Shown piece after piece: positions 34,422 to 42,847 of a DNA stretch of 64,000 nt. Numbering within the stretch: the first letter of the stretch is position 1; every line of letters starts with the position of its first letter. Source of the DNA: an uncultured Spirochaetales bacterium (GTDB lineage: Bacteria > Spirochaetota > Spirochaetia > Sphaerochaetales > Sphaerochaetaceae); contig CASENB010000016.1 in assembly GCA_949289305.1 (NCBI GenBank), positions 1-64,000 of the forward strand, in the 5' to 3' direction. The notes under the pieces were generated by a model, which was not told where the DNA came from, did no database searches, and saw only the letters and a list, made by a program, of their open reading frames with translations. The translations under genes and the position numbers were made by a program.

Positions 34422-34454
34422 ATTCTACCTCCCCCCCCCAACTGAAAATGTCAA
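34422..34454 (-). promoter_or_regulatory. Promoter with a G9 tract in its -35/-10 spacer (probable phase-variable switch)
   Basis: On the minus strand TTGACA (34449-34454) and TAGAAT (34422-34427) are separated by 21 bp, and that spacer contains nine consecutive G residues (34431-34439) followed by AGG. The transcript would start near 34415, giving a 30-nt leader with a good SD before the ATG at 34384. Loss of four G would produce the ideal 17-bp spacing. A run of nine A/T (34413-34422 area) adjoins the -10 box. Confidence 0.8.
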
Positions 34455-34536
34455 TTGGGCGTCTTGATTTAATTTGAAAATTTTTCTGTAAATAGGATAA
34501 CCCTGCATTTGCTTTTTCAATTAACCAAAAGGGGAT

Positions 34537-34636
34537 AAGGGGATAATAATGACACACTAAAAATATATAATAAGACTTTATCGCAAAGAATTTTATTAAC
34601 GCTAGAAGACATTTTTGCGGAATTCTGCATTTTTGT
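34537..34636. repeat. 100-bp direct repeat, copy B (upstream of the Ig-repeat lipoprotein)
   Basis: Same-orientation partner of 31001-31100 with five differences. A GGGGATAA is duplicated immediately before it (34531-34546), so the left boundary is fuzzy. The following 34637-34931 is AT-rich non-coding sequence with a perfect ATGATC/GATCAT hairpin followed by T6 (34791-34813), which could stop rightward transcription. Confidence 0.9.
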
Positions 34637-34931
34637 CTTGTAGAGATTTATTGAAGGTTTCATTCTTGTTATAAATTATAAAAAATATTACTTTTGCATA
34701 AATGGGAAGATAATGATAATGAAATATCAATTTTAAGGAATAAAAGATACGTGAAGTGAAATATAGTATTTAATATTTTATGTGTTACCATTATGATCAT
34801 AGATCATTTTTTCATTCATTTAAATTATTAGTTGGCTAAATAAAATTTTTGTATGATTCCATTTTTATATTCCAAAAAAGTTAACACATAATTGAGTTTT
34901 CTTCTTTAGTAATAAGAAGGAGTAAGAAAAA

Positions 34932-35303
34932 ATGAATAAAATTGCTATTAACAATTTATCAGAAAAAGAACTGGATTCATTATTTAACATTTCGTTAAAT
35001 GAATTAAGAAACGAAAAAGTAGAAGCATTTGCAAATTTAGGAAATTTTGCCATTAGAGTGACTTCATTGGCTAAAAAGCAAATGAAGTTGATGTTCCCCC
35101 AAACATATATGCATTTATTTGCATCAATTATTAGTATAAGTAATTTTGATGCATTTTGTAGGATGCCTTTGGTTTTAAAAGAGCCATGGCAATCTTATGG
35201 GATAAGAACTATTAAAATTAATAGTTATAGAATTTTTATAGTAGTAAATAGATATCGAAAAAATGTTGATATTCTTGCTTTTCTGGATACGCAAAAGAGA
35301 TGA
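34932..35303 (+). CDS. Small protein with RelE/ParE-like C-terminus, upstream of the HTH-methylase
   Basis: 123 residues, SD AAGGAG 9 bp before the ATG. I do not firmly recognise it. The last 40 residues (SYGIRTIKINSYRIFIVVNR then KNVDILAFLDTQKR) follow the pattern of RelE/ParE/HigB toxins: an R-containing strand, YRI-hydrophobic strand, and a final strand ending in basic residues. The N-terminal 80 residues are helical and unfamiliar. It is followed after 58 bp by a gene that starts with an HTH domain, the HigBA order. AT content is high like the rest of the island. Confidence 0.55.
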   Translation: MNKIAINNLSEKELDSLFNISLNELRNEKVEAFANLGNFAIRVTSLAKKQMKLMFPQTYMHLFASIISISNFDAFCRMPLVLKEPWQSYGIRTIKINSYRIFIVVNRYRKNVDILAFLDTQKR

Positions 35304-35309
35304 TGTATA

Positions 35310-35339
35310 TTGCCTTGTTGGGTCTTTTTGTGTTATAGT
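35310..35339 (+). promoter_or_regulatory. Promoter of the DNA methyltransferase gene
   Basis: TTGCCT (35310-35315), 18-bp spacer, TATAGT (35334-35339), 22 bp before the ATG with GGAGG between. A separate promoter lets the methylase be made independently of the upstream ORF. Confidence 0.55.
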
Positions 35340-35361
35340 ATTTTCGTAACCGGAGGGCTCA

Positions 35362-36582
35362 ATGGCTCTAAATAAAGAGTATATAAATACATGCATGACA
35401 GAAAATGGCTTCAAGACTCAAGCAGAACTTGCTTCAGCTATGGGAATAACAAAATCGCAAATGTCATTTATTCTTTCTTCTCAATTTAACCCTTTTAAAT
35501 CAAATGTAATAAAATTGGCTGAAGTTTTAAAGACAACCCCTGTTTCTTTAGTTGAAGAAAACAAAAAAGATAAGTTGACTCTTAAATTTAAACAAGATAA
35601 TAAAAAGTCGATTTATGGAATAGAGTTGTTTGCAGGAGCTGGTGGTCTTGCTTTGGGTTTAGAAGCGGCAGGAATAAAACATTTGTGTCTTGTTGAGTTT
35701 GATAAATCTTGTTGTTCTACTTTAAGAAAAAATAGACCAAATTGGAATGTAATAGAAGGGGATATCCATACTGTGTCTTTTAAAGAGTACAAGGGAAAGG
35801 TTGATATCGTAACTGGAGGGCCTCCTTGTCAAGCCTTTAGCTATGCTGGAAAAAAACTTGGTTTTGAGGATACTCGTGGAACATTATTTCATGAGTTTGC
35901 TAGATGTATTAAAGAAACAGAGCCAAAACTTTTTTTAATGGAAAATGTAAAAGGGCTTGTCTCTCATGATAAAGGTAGAACGTTTACTACTATTCTTGAT
36001 GTTTTTTCCTCTATTGGGTATAAGCTTCAATACAAGATTTTAAATGCTGCTTATTTTGGAGTGGGGCAGAAAAGGGAAAGAATTGTAATTATTGGAATTA
36101 GAAATGACATAAAAAAAGAGTTTGTATTTCCAACTCCAGAAAAAGAAATGACAACATTAAGAGATGTGCTAAAAGACTGCCCTAAAAGTCCTGGAGTAGA
36201 GTATAGCGAGAAGAAAAAGAAAGTTTTTAAACTGGTTCCCCCAGGAGGATCGTGGGTTGATCTTCCAGATGAAGTTGCTAAAGAATATATGGGAGCATCT
36301 TACTACTCTGGTGGGGGGAGAAGAGGAATGGCAAGAAGAATATCTTGGGATGAACCATGTTTGACCCTTACATGCAGCCCTTCTCAAAAACAAACCGATA
36401 GATGTCATCCTGATGAAGTAAGACCCTTTACAATTAGGGAATATGCTAGAATACAATCATTCCCAGATAGTTGGGCATTTCAAGGTACAATTAGCGAGCA
36501 ATATAAGCAGATAGGCAACGCTGTTCCTGTTGAAATGGCTCATAGAATTGGAAATAGCATTATTGATTTCTTTTCTAATTAG
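35362..36582 (+). CDS. Type II cytosine-C5 DNA methyltransferase with N-terminal HTH regulator domain
   Basis: 406 residues. Residues 1-65 form an XRE-type HTH (GFKTQAELASAMGITKSQMSFILSS). The C5 methylase motifs follow in order: motif I GIELFAGAGGLALGLEAAG (87-104), motif IV GGPPCQAFS with catalytic Cys156, motif VI MENVKGL, motif VIII GQKRERIVIIGIR, and motif X QIGNAVPVEMA. It methylates cytosine in the restriction site to protect host DNA. Methylases with such N-terminal HTH domains commonly repress their own promoter, setting the R:M ratio. It converges with, and overlaps by 8 bp, the restriction gene. Confidence 0.92.
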   Translation: MALNKEYINTCMTENGFKTQAELASAMGITKSQMSFILSSQFNPFKSNVIKLAEVLKTTPVSLVEENKKDKLTLKFKQDNKKSIYGIELFAGAGGLALGLEAAGIKHLCLVEFDKSCCSTLRKNRPNWNVIEGDIHTVSFKEYKGKVDIVTGGPPCQAFSYAGKKLGFEDTRGTLFHEFARCIKETEPKLFLMENVKGLVSHDKGRTFTTILDVFSSIGYKLQYKILNAAYFGVGQKRERIVIIGIRNDIKKEFVFPTPEKEMTTLRDVLKDCPKSPGVEYSEKKKKVFKLVPPGGSWVDLPDEVAKEYMGASYYSGGGRRGMARRISWDEPCLTLTCSPSQKQTDRCHPDEVRPFTIREYARIQSFPDSWAFQGTISEQYKQIGNAVPVEMAHRIGNSIIDFFSN

Positions 36583-37270
36583 CTTGGATTTCCTTTTCTA
36601 TTCTATGAATAGTGGAATCTAATATATCGGTTGCACCAACTTCATTAACAAGTTTTGTCATGGTCTCAATTAGGTCATGATAAAACTTATCATCCCCTGT
36701 AAGATGGTACCAGAAGTCTTGCCCTACAAATACAGAATATTCTTTTGCAATTTTCTTATAGTTCTGACTTAGTTGCTCGGATGAACCATATATAACGCCA
36801 ACAATGAAATCATCATCAGGTATTCTTAGTCCATTCGTTCTGGCAAGATGCTTTGCGTTTTTGAAAGTTTGGATAATTGGATCAATATCATCTTTGTTGA
36901 TTGTTTGAGGACCTGCTTTAAGTTGACAATATTTTCTTTGTCCATCAACAGCATCGAAAAATTCAATATCAATTCCGGATGTTGTTGACGCGTAAGAAGG
37001 TAGTACGTTATGACAAAATCCTTGAATAGCATTTCCAAAAGTGGTGGTTATTGATGTTCCTAAAACTCTCGGTAAAACTAAAGCTTTTGCTTGGCTTAAT
37101 GCCGATGTATCTCCAAATGCAAATTTAGCTAGATATAATTGAAGAAATGGATTAGGGTTAAAACTTTTGTAGTTTAATTTTGCTGTATTGCTAATATGAT
37201 TATCAATAATATTTTCTTTAAAATAAGTTTTAGCGGCTCTAAGTATTTCTTTTTTCTCTGATTCTGTCAT
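36575..37270 (-). CDS. Type II restriction endonuclease, Eco47II/PmeII-like family
   Basis: 231 residues. The segments PRVLGTSITTTFGNAIQGFC, TTSGIDIEFFDAVDGQRKYC and QLKAGPQTINKDDI match the Eco47II-type family (PF09553), whose known members cut GGNCC; D...QLKAG is the probable PD-(D/E)xK-like catalytic core. It is tail-to-tail with the cytosine methyltransferase, giving a complete system. The AT-richness and isolation between housekeeping genes indicate recent acquisition. Family from recalled pattern; specificity is inferred, not shown. Confidence 0.8.
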   Translation of the reverse strand: MTESEKKEILRAAKTYFKENIIDNHISNTAKLNYKSFNPNPFLQLYLAKFAFGDTSALSQAKALVLPRVLGTSITTTFGNAIQGFCHNVLPSYASTTSGIDIEFFDAVDGQRKYCQLKAGPQTINKDDIDPIIQTFKNAKHLARTNGLRIPDDDFIVGVIYGSSEQLSQNYKKIAKEYSVFVGQDFWYHLTGDDKFYHDLIETMTKLVNEVGATDILDSTIHRIEKEIQAN

Positions 37271-37309
37271 TGTATTTTCCTTTTATTATTAGGATACATG
37301 TAAGAGAAT

Positions 37310-37720
37310 TTAAGATCTAGTTTTATTTAATTCAATAGTGTGATGTTTTATTTTTTTTACAATAATATTATCGGCAGGAAGCCATTCAACAGAGTCTATA
37401 TCATCAATTTTAAGCCATTTTGCCTGATCGTGTTCTTTTAGCGTTAGTTCTCCAGATTCTATATGGGCTAAAAAGCACTCCATTATAAGAAAGAAGTCAG
37501 GATATTGCCACTTTACCGTACATAGTTTTTTCTCTATGGAAATTGTTGTATCGAGTTCCTCTTTTATTTCTCTTATGGCCGCTTCTTCTCCGCTTTCATT
37601 CTCTTCTAGTTTTCCACCGGGAAATTCCCAGCCGCCCTTAAAATTTCCTTTAGCTCTGCGTGTTGCATAAACATAGCCATCATTATGTATGATGGCCGCA
37701 CTTACTCTTATCGTTTTCAT
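37310..37720 (-). CDS. NUDIX hydrolase, MutT-like (8-oxo-dGTP diphosphatase type)
   Basis: 136 residues. The Nudix box GGKLEENESGEEAAIREIKEEL (split: GGKLEENESGEE, REIKEEL) is complete, preceded by ATRRAKGNFKGGWEFPGG as in MutT. Such enzymes remove oxidised dGTP or related nucleotides from the pool. TAATAT lies 7 nt from the ATG and there is no SD. It lies just outside the AT-rich restriction island, on the same strand as the metY-metA operon but after that operon's terminator. Confidence 0.88.
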   Translation of the reverse strand: MKTIRVSAAIIHNDGYVYATRRAKGNFKGGWEFPGGKLEENESGEEAAIREIKEELDTTISIEKKLCTVKWQYPDFFLIMECFLAHIESGELTLKEHDQAKWLKIDDIDSVEWLPADNIIVKKIKHHTIELNKTRS

Positions 37721-37747
37721 GTTTTAGATATTACCAGGTTAATCGAA

Positions 37748-37787
37748 AAAGAGGCAGCCCCTTTTAAAACTTTTCAAGGGGCGTTGC
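37748..37787 (-). terminator. Terminator of the metY-metA operon, overlapping the metA 3' end
   Basis: On the minus strand GCAACGCCCCTT pairs with AAGGGGCTGCC around a 12-nt loop and is followed by TCTTTTT. The ascending strand lies inside the last eight codons of metA, so the stop codon is in the hairpin. Confidence 0.8.
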
Positions 37788-38711
37788 TTTATTGTCCTTA
37801 ATGGTCTGGATGTCAAATGGCGTTGTCTGATAGACGAAATAGTTAAGCCAATTAGAGTAGAGTAGGTTTGCACAGCTTTTCCATCTCATCATAGGAATGA
37901 ATTCGGGATTATCTTCAGGAAAATAGTTCTTAGGAACATCTATTTCTTTTCCTTGGCTTAAATCCCTTAAATATTCTAGCTTTAATGTATCTCGATCGTA
38001 TTCGCTGTGTCCTGTGATAAAAATCTGCTTTCCTTTATCTGTCGCCATTGCATAGACTCCGGCCTCATCGCTTGTGGAAAAAAGCTTAAGACGCGGTTCT
38101 GAAAGCACGTCTTCAAGCCTAATTTCCGTATGTCTTGAGTGGGGCACATAGAATTCATCGTCAAATCCTCTGAATAATATAGGGTTGTTATAGTTAATAG
38201 TGTGCTTAAATACGCCGAAGAGCTTCTTTTTCAGCGGATATTTCTTTATTCCAAAGTGGTAATAAAGCGCAGCCTGCGCTCCCCAGCATATATGGAATGT
38301 CGAGTGGACATGGGTCTTAGTCCATTCCATAATAGTGCATAGTTCGTCCCAGTACTCGACCTCTTCAAATTCTAGGTGTTCAACAGGAGCTCCCGTTATT
38401 ATAAAGCCGTCGAAAAATCTTCCTCTTATTTCATTGAAACTCTTATAAAAAGAGATCATGTGCTCTTGAGACGTATTCTTTGCACTATAAGAGCTTGTCT
38501 GAACGAGGGTTAATTCTACTTGAAGAGGTGTGTTTCCTAAAAGCCTAGTAAGCTGCGTCTCTGTCTGAATCTTCGTTGGCATTAAATTAAGTATTGCGAT
38601 CTGAAGCGGCCTAATATCCTGCCTATAAGCCCTTTGCTCAGTCATAACGAAGATATTCTCTTTTTCAAGAATCTCTTTTGCAGGTAGATTTGAAGGAATT
38701 TTAATCGGCAT
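37764..38711 (-). CDS. metA: Homoserine O-acetyltransferase (MetA family)
   Basis: 315 residues. [23 protein letters not shown] and [23 protein letters not shown] are the MetA opening; the catalytic Cys is in [31 protein letters not shown] supplies His and Glu. The acyl-specificity position has Glu (GAPVEHLEF, where E. coli has Gly), which in the family selects acetyl-CoA over succinyl-CoA. This agrees with the preceding gene, an O-acetylhomoserine sulfhydrylase. Overlaps metY by one base (TGATG). Confidence 0.92.
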   Translation of the reverse strand: MPIKIPSNLPAKEILEKENIFVMTEQRAYRQDIRPLQIAILNLMPTKIQTETQLTRLLGNTPLQVELTLVQTSSYSAKNTSQEHMISFYKSFNEIRGRFFDGFIITGAPVEHLEFEEVEYWDELCTIMEWTKTHVHSTFHICWGAQAALYYHFGIKKYPLKKKLFGVFKHTINYNNPILFRGFDDEFYVPHSRHTEIRLEDVLSEPRLKLFSTSDEAGVYAMATDKGKQIFITGHSEYDRDTLKLEYLRDLSQGKEIDVPKNYFPEDNPEFIPMMRWKSCANLLYSNWLNYFVYQTTPFDIQTIKDNKATPLEKF

Positions 38712-39973
38712 CAGACTTTCTCCAATGCCTGATCGATATCAGAAAGAATATCGTTTATATTCTCAATTCCCGTAGAAAATCTTATGAATTCAGGCTTTAC
38801 TCCTGCGCTTTCTAGCTGTTCGTCTGTCAGCTGCCTGTGTGTCGTTGATGCGGGGTGAAGTACGCAAGTTCTTAAATCTGCTACATGCACACAGATTTTT
38901 GCAAGCTTTAATGAGTCCATGAATCTCGTTGCGCCTTCTTTTCCGTTAATAGTTCCAAATGAAACTACGCCGCTTGAAAGGCCGTTATCTAGATACTTAT
39001 TTGCAAGAACATGGTATTTATCATCCTCGAGGCCTGGATAGTTTACCCATGAAACCTTTTTACTTTCTTTCAGATGCTTTGCAACAGCAAGGGCATTCTC
39101 ACTGTGCCTAAGCATTCTTAAATGTAGAGTCTCAAGACCATTATTTAAGAGGAAGGCTGAGAACGGACTTGGAGTTGAGCCAAGATCCCTCATTAGCTGA
39201 ACACGCGCCTTTGTAATATAAGCAAGCTCTTTAAAGTCTTTTGTATAAGTTACGCCATGATAGCTCTCATCAGGTTCTGATAATCCTTTATATTTAGACC
39301 AGTCGAACTTTCCTGAGTCTACAATCATGCCACCGACGACTTCTGCATGTCCATCCATGTATTTGCTCGTAGAGTGTACGACGATGTCCGCACCCCATTC
39401 AAAAGGCCTGCAGAGCATAGGGGTAGCAAAGGTGTTGTCCACAATTAGAGGTATTCCATTTTTATGGGCAAGTTTTGCATAACGTTCGATATCAAGCACT
39501 TCTAGAGATGGATTTGAAATGGTCTCTGCAAAAATTAATGTAGTTTTTTCATCGATTAATTTCTCAATATCTTCGTCGCTATCCTCAAGGGATACGAATC
39601 TTGCTTCTATTCCAAGTTTTTTTAGCGTTACGGCAAAAAGATTTGTCGTTCCGCCGTAGAGGTTTGAAAAACAAATGAAGTTATCTCCGCTTGATGTAAT
39701 ATTTAATACGCTGATTAGAGATGCAGCCTGTCCGGAAGATGTCATCATCGCGCCTACGCCGCCCTCTAAGGCTGCAACTTTCTTTTCCACAGCAGCAACG
39801 GTCGGATTGCTTATTCTTGAATACATATGACCGTCTTTGCTCAGGTCAAAAAGTTTTGCAAGCTCTTCGCTTGAATCATATGAATATGTCGTTGATTGAT
39901 AAATTGGAAGGACGCGAGGCTCTCCGTTTTTACTCTCGTATCCCCCTTGTACGCAAATTGTTTCTTTTTCCAT
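38711..39973 (-). CDS. metY: O-acetylhomoserine sulfhydrylase (MetY-type, PLP)
   Basis: 420 residues, Cys/Met metabolism PLP family. [22 protein letters not shown] and [14 protein letters not shown] bind cofactor; [32 protein letters not shown] contains the PLP lysine ([10 protein letters not shown]). The C-terminus [23 protein letters not shown]-type segment is typical. It makes homocysteine from O-acetylhomoserine and sulfide. The ATG has no SD but TATATT 6 nt upstream, a leaderless layout. First gene of the metY-metA operon. No SAM riboswitch or T-box is visible in 39974-40211. Confidence 0.93.
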   Translation of the reverse strand: MEKETICVQGGYESKNGEPRVLPIYQSTTYSYDSSEELAKLFDLSKDGHMYSRISNPTVAAVEKKVAALEGGVGAMMTSSGQAASLISVLNITSSGDNFICFSNLYGGTTNLFAVTLKKLGIEARFVSLEDSDEDIEKLIDEKTTLIFAETISNPSLEVLDIERYAKLAHKNGIPLIVDNTFATPMLCRPFEWGADIVVHSTSKYMDGHAEVVGGMIVDSGKFDWSKYKGLSEPDESYHGVTYTKDFKELAYITKARVQLMRDLGSTPSPFSAFLLNNGLETLHLRMLRHSENALAVAKHLKESKKVSWVNYPGLEDDKYHVLANKYLDNGLSSGVVSFGTINGKEGATRFMDSLKLAKICVHVADLRTCVLHPASTTHRQLTDEQLESAGVKPEFIRFSTGIENINDILSDIDQALEKV

Positions 39974-40211
39974 GGACGAAATATAGCAAATAATAAAACT
40001 TATAAACAGATGAAATTACTTAAAAGCTGAAAGTAATATGAAAAAAACAAATTGAATTAAGTTTGATCAAAATTGCTGTTTTGCTGTCTAAAATTCTTTT
40101 TTTCTTAATGAAAAAGAAATTATACTTAATATTTGGTTCTGAAATGGTTTCCTTTTTCATCTCTTTTACAAAATGATAAAGCCTTTTTATTCTGGATAAA
40201 AGGAGAATTAA

Positions 40212-41120
40212 ATGGAAAAGAAAAACTGTGAAAACTTTAACAGTGCGTTATTTTTAAAAGCATTCGATCTATATAAAGAAGTAAAGGGATATGTGGAAAA
40301 CTACAGGGATTTATCACATCTAAGCATATCTTTTAAATTAGATGAGGTTAATTACGATATAGTTTATAAATTGAAAGACGAACATATAGATTATTGCAGC
40401 AGCATCTGTTCTTGCGGTGATGATGATTGCGTACATAGATATGTCGGAGGACTAATTTATGCAACTAAAAAAGCTAACAGATTCACGTTAAATGAAGTCC
40501 AAGCGTTTAGTTATGAAATGAGCAAGACTAATGGAGATGTTGCAAAAAAGATATTGTCATTTCTTTTTGACGATAGGTATTTTACATTATCTGATTTTAT
40601 TAAATACAAGGAAAAAGCTGTTGATTTCGTTAAAAACAGAGATTCAAATTTAATAAATATTGGAAAAGAACATCTTGAGGATCTTTTTGATGAGGTTTAT
40701 GAACAGTATGAAAGGACATCCGATACTCTTGAGCTTATAGAAATGAAACTTCCTGTTCTGTCAGACAGTTATAGTGAGAAAAATCTTTTTAAATATACTG
40801 ATGATAAGGAACTTCTGACTAATTTAAGCAAGCGTTGCGTTGAAAAATGTCTTGAGTATATAAGCGGTATCTATGAGAAAGTAGGGGATATGTATTATGC
40901 CAGCATAATCGATTTTCTTTTCGTCTTAATGAAAGACCATGTAAAATTCGCAAATGATATAGAGCCTTACTTTATTTCGTTTTATAGCGGAGACTCAAAA
41001 ATAAAAGAGTATAAGCTTTCTTCTATTAAGATTGAAATGCAGAAAGATACAAACAAAGGAAACGAGCTTTATTTAAATGCTTTGAACATGCTGTCCGATA
41101 AGATTATTGAAATCTCTTAA
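40212..41120 (+). CDS. SWIM zinc-finger protein, otherwise uncharacterised
   Basis: 302 residues, SD AAGGAG. The SWIM motif is explicit: CSCGDDDCVHRYVGGLIYA (about residues 65-83), i.e. CxCx4CxH. SWIM fingers bind DNA or protein and are often found before SNF2-type helicases; here no helicase domain follows, only about 220 helical residues rich in Lys, Asp and Glu (for example DTLELIEMKLPVLSDSYSEK). Monocistronic, followed by a strong terminator. Function unknown. Confidence 0.75.
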   Translation: MEKKNCENFNSALFLKAFDLYKEVKGYVENYRDLSHLSISFKLDEVNYDIVYKLKDEHIDYCSSICSCGDDDCVHRYVGGLIYATKKANRFTLNEVQAFSYEMSKTNGDVAKKILSFLFDDRYFTLSDFIKYKEKAVDFVKNRDSNLINIGKEHLEDLFDEVYEQYERTSDTLELIEMKLPVLSDSYSEKNLFKYTDDKELLTNLSKRCVEKCLEYISGIYEKVGDMYYASIIDFLFVLMKDHVKFANDIEPYFISFYSGDSKIKEYKLSSIKIEMQKDTNKGNELYLNALNMLSDKIIEIS

Positions 41121-41124
41121 TATT

Positions 41125-41169
41125 AAGGCAAGGGCATTTTCCTCTTAGGGCCCTTGCCTTTTGTCTTTT
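41125..41169 (+). terminator. Terminator between the SWIM gene and argG
   Basis: AAGGCAAGGGC (41125-41135) pairs perfectly with GCCCTTGCCTT (41150-41160), followed by TTGTCTTTT on the plus strand. The hairpin could also slow the convergent argG transcript. Confidence 0.85.
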
Positions 41170-42382
41170 ATTTTCTAAGACTATCTGCAATAAGCCTTAT
41201 TGCGTTTATATTTATAAAACCTTTGCAGTCGATAGGGTGGTAGCCTCCTGCTTTATCCATTGATCCCAAATCTTCATTGTATAGGCTCTTTGGACTTGTG
41301 ATTCCTGCATTGATTACGTTGCCTTTATACAGTGCGACTGTCGCAACTCCGGTCACGTCTTTCTGGCTTTCATTAAAAAGCGCAGTAAGCATGTTAAATT
41401 CCGGGGCTCCCCAATAGCCGTTGTAAATAAGCTCTGCATATTTTGGAGACAGCATATCCCTTAGATGCATCGCCTCTTTATCCATGCACAGTCCTTCCAG
41501 ATTATGGTGTGCCTTCCAAAGAATTTCACATCCTGGAGTCTCGTAAACTCCTCTGCTCTTAATGCCAATGAAGCGGTTTTCAACCATGTCGACCCTTCCT
41601 ATTGCATTGTCATGCCCAACCTTGTTTAAATATAGGACCATCTCTAAAGGATCTGTAATGCAAACGCCGTCTTTCTCATTCTTTACAGAGATTGGAGTGC
41701 CATCTTTGAATTCGATGCTAAGAACTGTTTCCTCGTCCTTTGCATCTTTTGCACTAAGTGTAAGAGAGTATACGTCTTCTGGACATCTGATAGAAGGATC
41801 TTCAAGAATTCCTGCTTCGTGAGATATATGTATCAGATTTTCATCCTCGCTGTATGGCTTTTTCTTGCTTGCTTTTACAGGAATACCGTATTTATCCGCA
41901 TAAGCGATCATATCAGATCTTCCTTCAAATTCTTTAAGCCATTCTTCATCCTTCCAAGGACTAATAATCTTGACATCGCTCATATTCATGTAATAGCCGA
42001 ATTCGAATCTTACCTGATCGTTACCTTTTCCTGTTGCCCCGTGTGCAACATATTTCGTTCCTTCCTTCTTTGCAATTTCAATTTGTCTTTTTGCAATAAT
42101 TGGTCTTGCAAGAGATGTGCCGAGCATATATGTTCCCTCATATATGCAGTTGCTCTTGAGAGCAGGGAAGATGTAGTCGGTAACAAGTTCTTTTTTTAAA
42201 TCTTCAACATAAACCTTGCTTGCACCTGTCTGGTATGCCTTTTCCTCAATTGCCTTGAAGTCCTCTTTCTGTCCTACGTCCGCAACATATGCAATAACGT
42301 CAAAACCTTTGTTTGAAAGCCATTTTAAAATTACTGAAGTATCTAGACCGCCTGAATAAGCTAAAATAATTTTCTCTTTCAT
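41168..42382 (-). CDS. argG: Argininosuccinate synthase
   Basis: 404 residues. [17 protein letters not shown] is the ATP pyrophosphatase loop; [17 protein letters not shown] and [14 protein letters not shown] bind citrulline and aspartate; [16 protein letters not shown] and GYWGAPE are further hallmarks. It joins citrulline to aspartate in arginine synthesis. argH is not adjacent. GAGGTGA SD. The 120 bp upstream contain two ARG-box-like repeats and, beyond them, a separate terminator-bearing RNA. Confidence 0.97.
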   Translation of the reverse strand: MKEKIILAYSGGLDTSVILKWLSNKGFDVIAYVADVGQKEDFKAIEEKAYQTGASKVYVEDLKKELVTDYIFPALKSNCIYEGTYMLGTSLARPIIAKRQIEIAKKEGTKYVAHGATGKGNDQVRFEFGYYMNMSDVKIISPWKDEEWLKEFEGRSDMIAYADKYGIPVKASKKKPYSEDENLIHISHEAGILEDPSIRCPEDVYSLTLSAKDAKDEETVLSIEFKDGTPISVKNEKDGVCITDPLEMVLYLNKVGHDNAIGRVDMVENRFIGIKSRGVYETPGCEILWKAHHNLEGLCMDKEAMHLRDMLSPKYAELIYNGYWGAPEFNMLTALFNESQKDVTGVATVALYKGNVINAGITSPKSLYNEDLGSMDKAGGYHPIDCKGFININAIRLIADSLRK

Positions 42383-42405
42383 ATTTCACCTCACAAATGC
42401 TATTT

Positions 42406-42452
42406 TGCATAAATATTTGAAAAATGCAATAGAAAATATGCATAAATATTCA
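42406..42452. promoter_or_regulatory. Two ARG-box-like operators upstream of argG
   Basis: TGCATAAATATTCA (42439-42452) matches the ArgR/AhrC box TGAATWWWWATTCA at 13 of 14 positions and TGCATAAATATTTG (42406-42419) at 11 of 14; centres are 33 bp apart, i.e. three helical turns. TTGCAT with AAAATA 17 bp apart on the minus strand could be the argG promoter overlapped by them. No ArgR gene is in the window. Confidence 0.55.
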
Positions 42453-42503
42453 GAAATTTATGTTTTATGCATATTTAATGAATATAACGCAAATAAAAAA
42501 GGC

Positions 42504-42641
42504 AAAAAAAACTCCCAGCCGGTCAAAGCTGGGATTTCGCTTAAGGCAATACATCCATTGCGATTGCGCTCCGGACCTCTCCGAAACGACTACGGAAGTC
42601 CCTCTTCTCTAGGCAACCAGGGTTTTCCCTTTTAATCCGTT
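42504..42641 (-). ncRNA. Unidentified structured RNA with intrinsic terminator, upstream of argG
   Basis: Minus-strand promoter TTTACA (42671-42676), 17-bp spacer, TATTAA (42648-42653). The predicted RNA of about 137 nt can form: a GGG-AAAA-CCC stem (42619-42630), a long arm GGAC..TCCG (42598-42601/42593-42596 with 42580-42583/42573-42576), a GCAAT/ATTGC hairpin (42546-42561), and a terminator TCCCAGC/GCTGGGA (42513-42534) followed by T8. It does not match SAM, TPP, FMN, cobalamin, lysine, glycine or SRP consensus as I know them. It may be a riboswitch leader or a free sRNA. Confidence 0.6.
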
Positions 42642-42847
42642 ATTTATTTAATACCATTAAAAAGTGAAGTTGTAAATATCATTTTTGTAAAAAATTTTAG
42701 AATTTTTATATAAGAGTATTTTTTGTAACTTCTTTCCAATAAAAGTGTTATAACAATCATCTTAAATCGAATATTGAAACAAATAACTCCTATTTTTGTA
42801 TTATATTTAAATTAAATAATATTTATATGAAATTATATAATTTTTGT

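Noticed and set aside
34384-34441. In-frame N-terminal extension of the Ig lipoprotein through the G tract (translational phase variation)
   Set aside because: The extension starts at a TTG without SD, would bury the signal peptide and covers a good promoter; the G tract is more likely transcriptional.
39974-40211. SAM riboswitch or T-box controlling metY-metA
   Set aside because: No consensus elements are visible and the -10 box is 6 nt from the start codon, leaving no leader.
42504-42641. SAM, cobalamin or SRP RNA identity for the RNA before argG
   Set aside because: GGCAACC appears only on the opposite strand without the SAM core; the cobalamin box and the SRP GGAAGG-AGCAG loop are missing.
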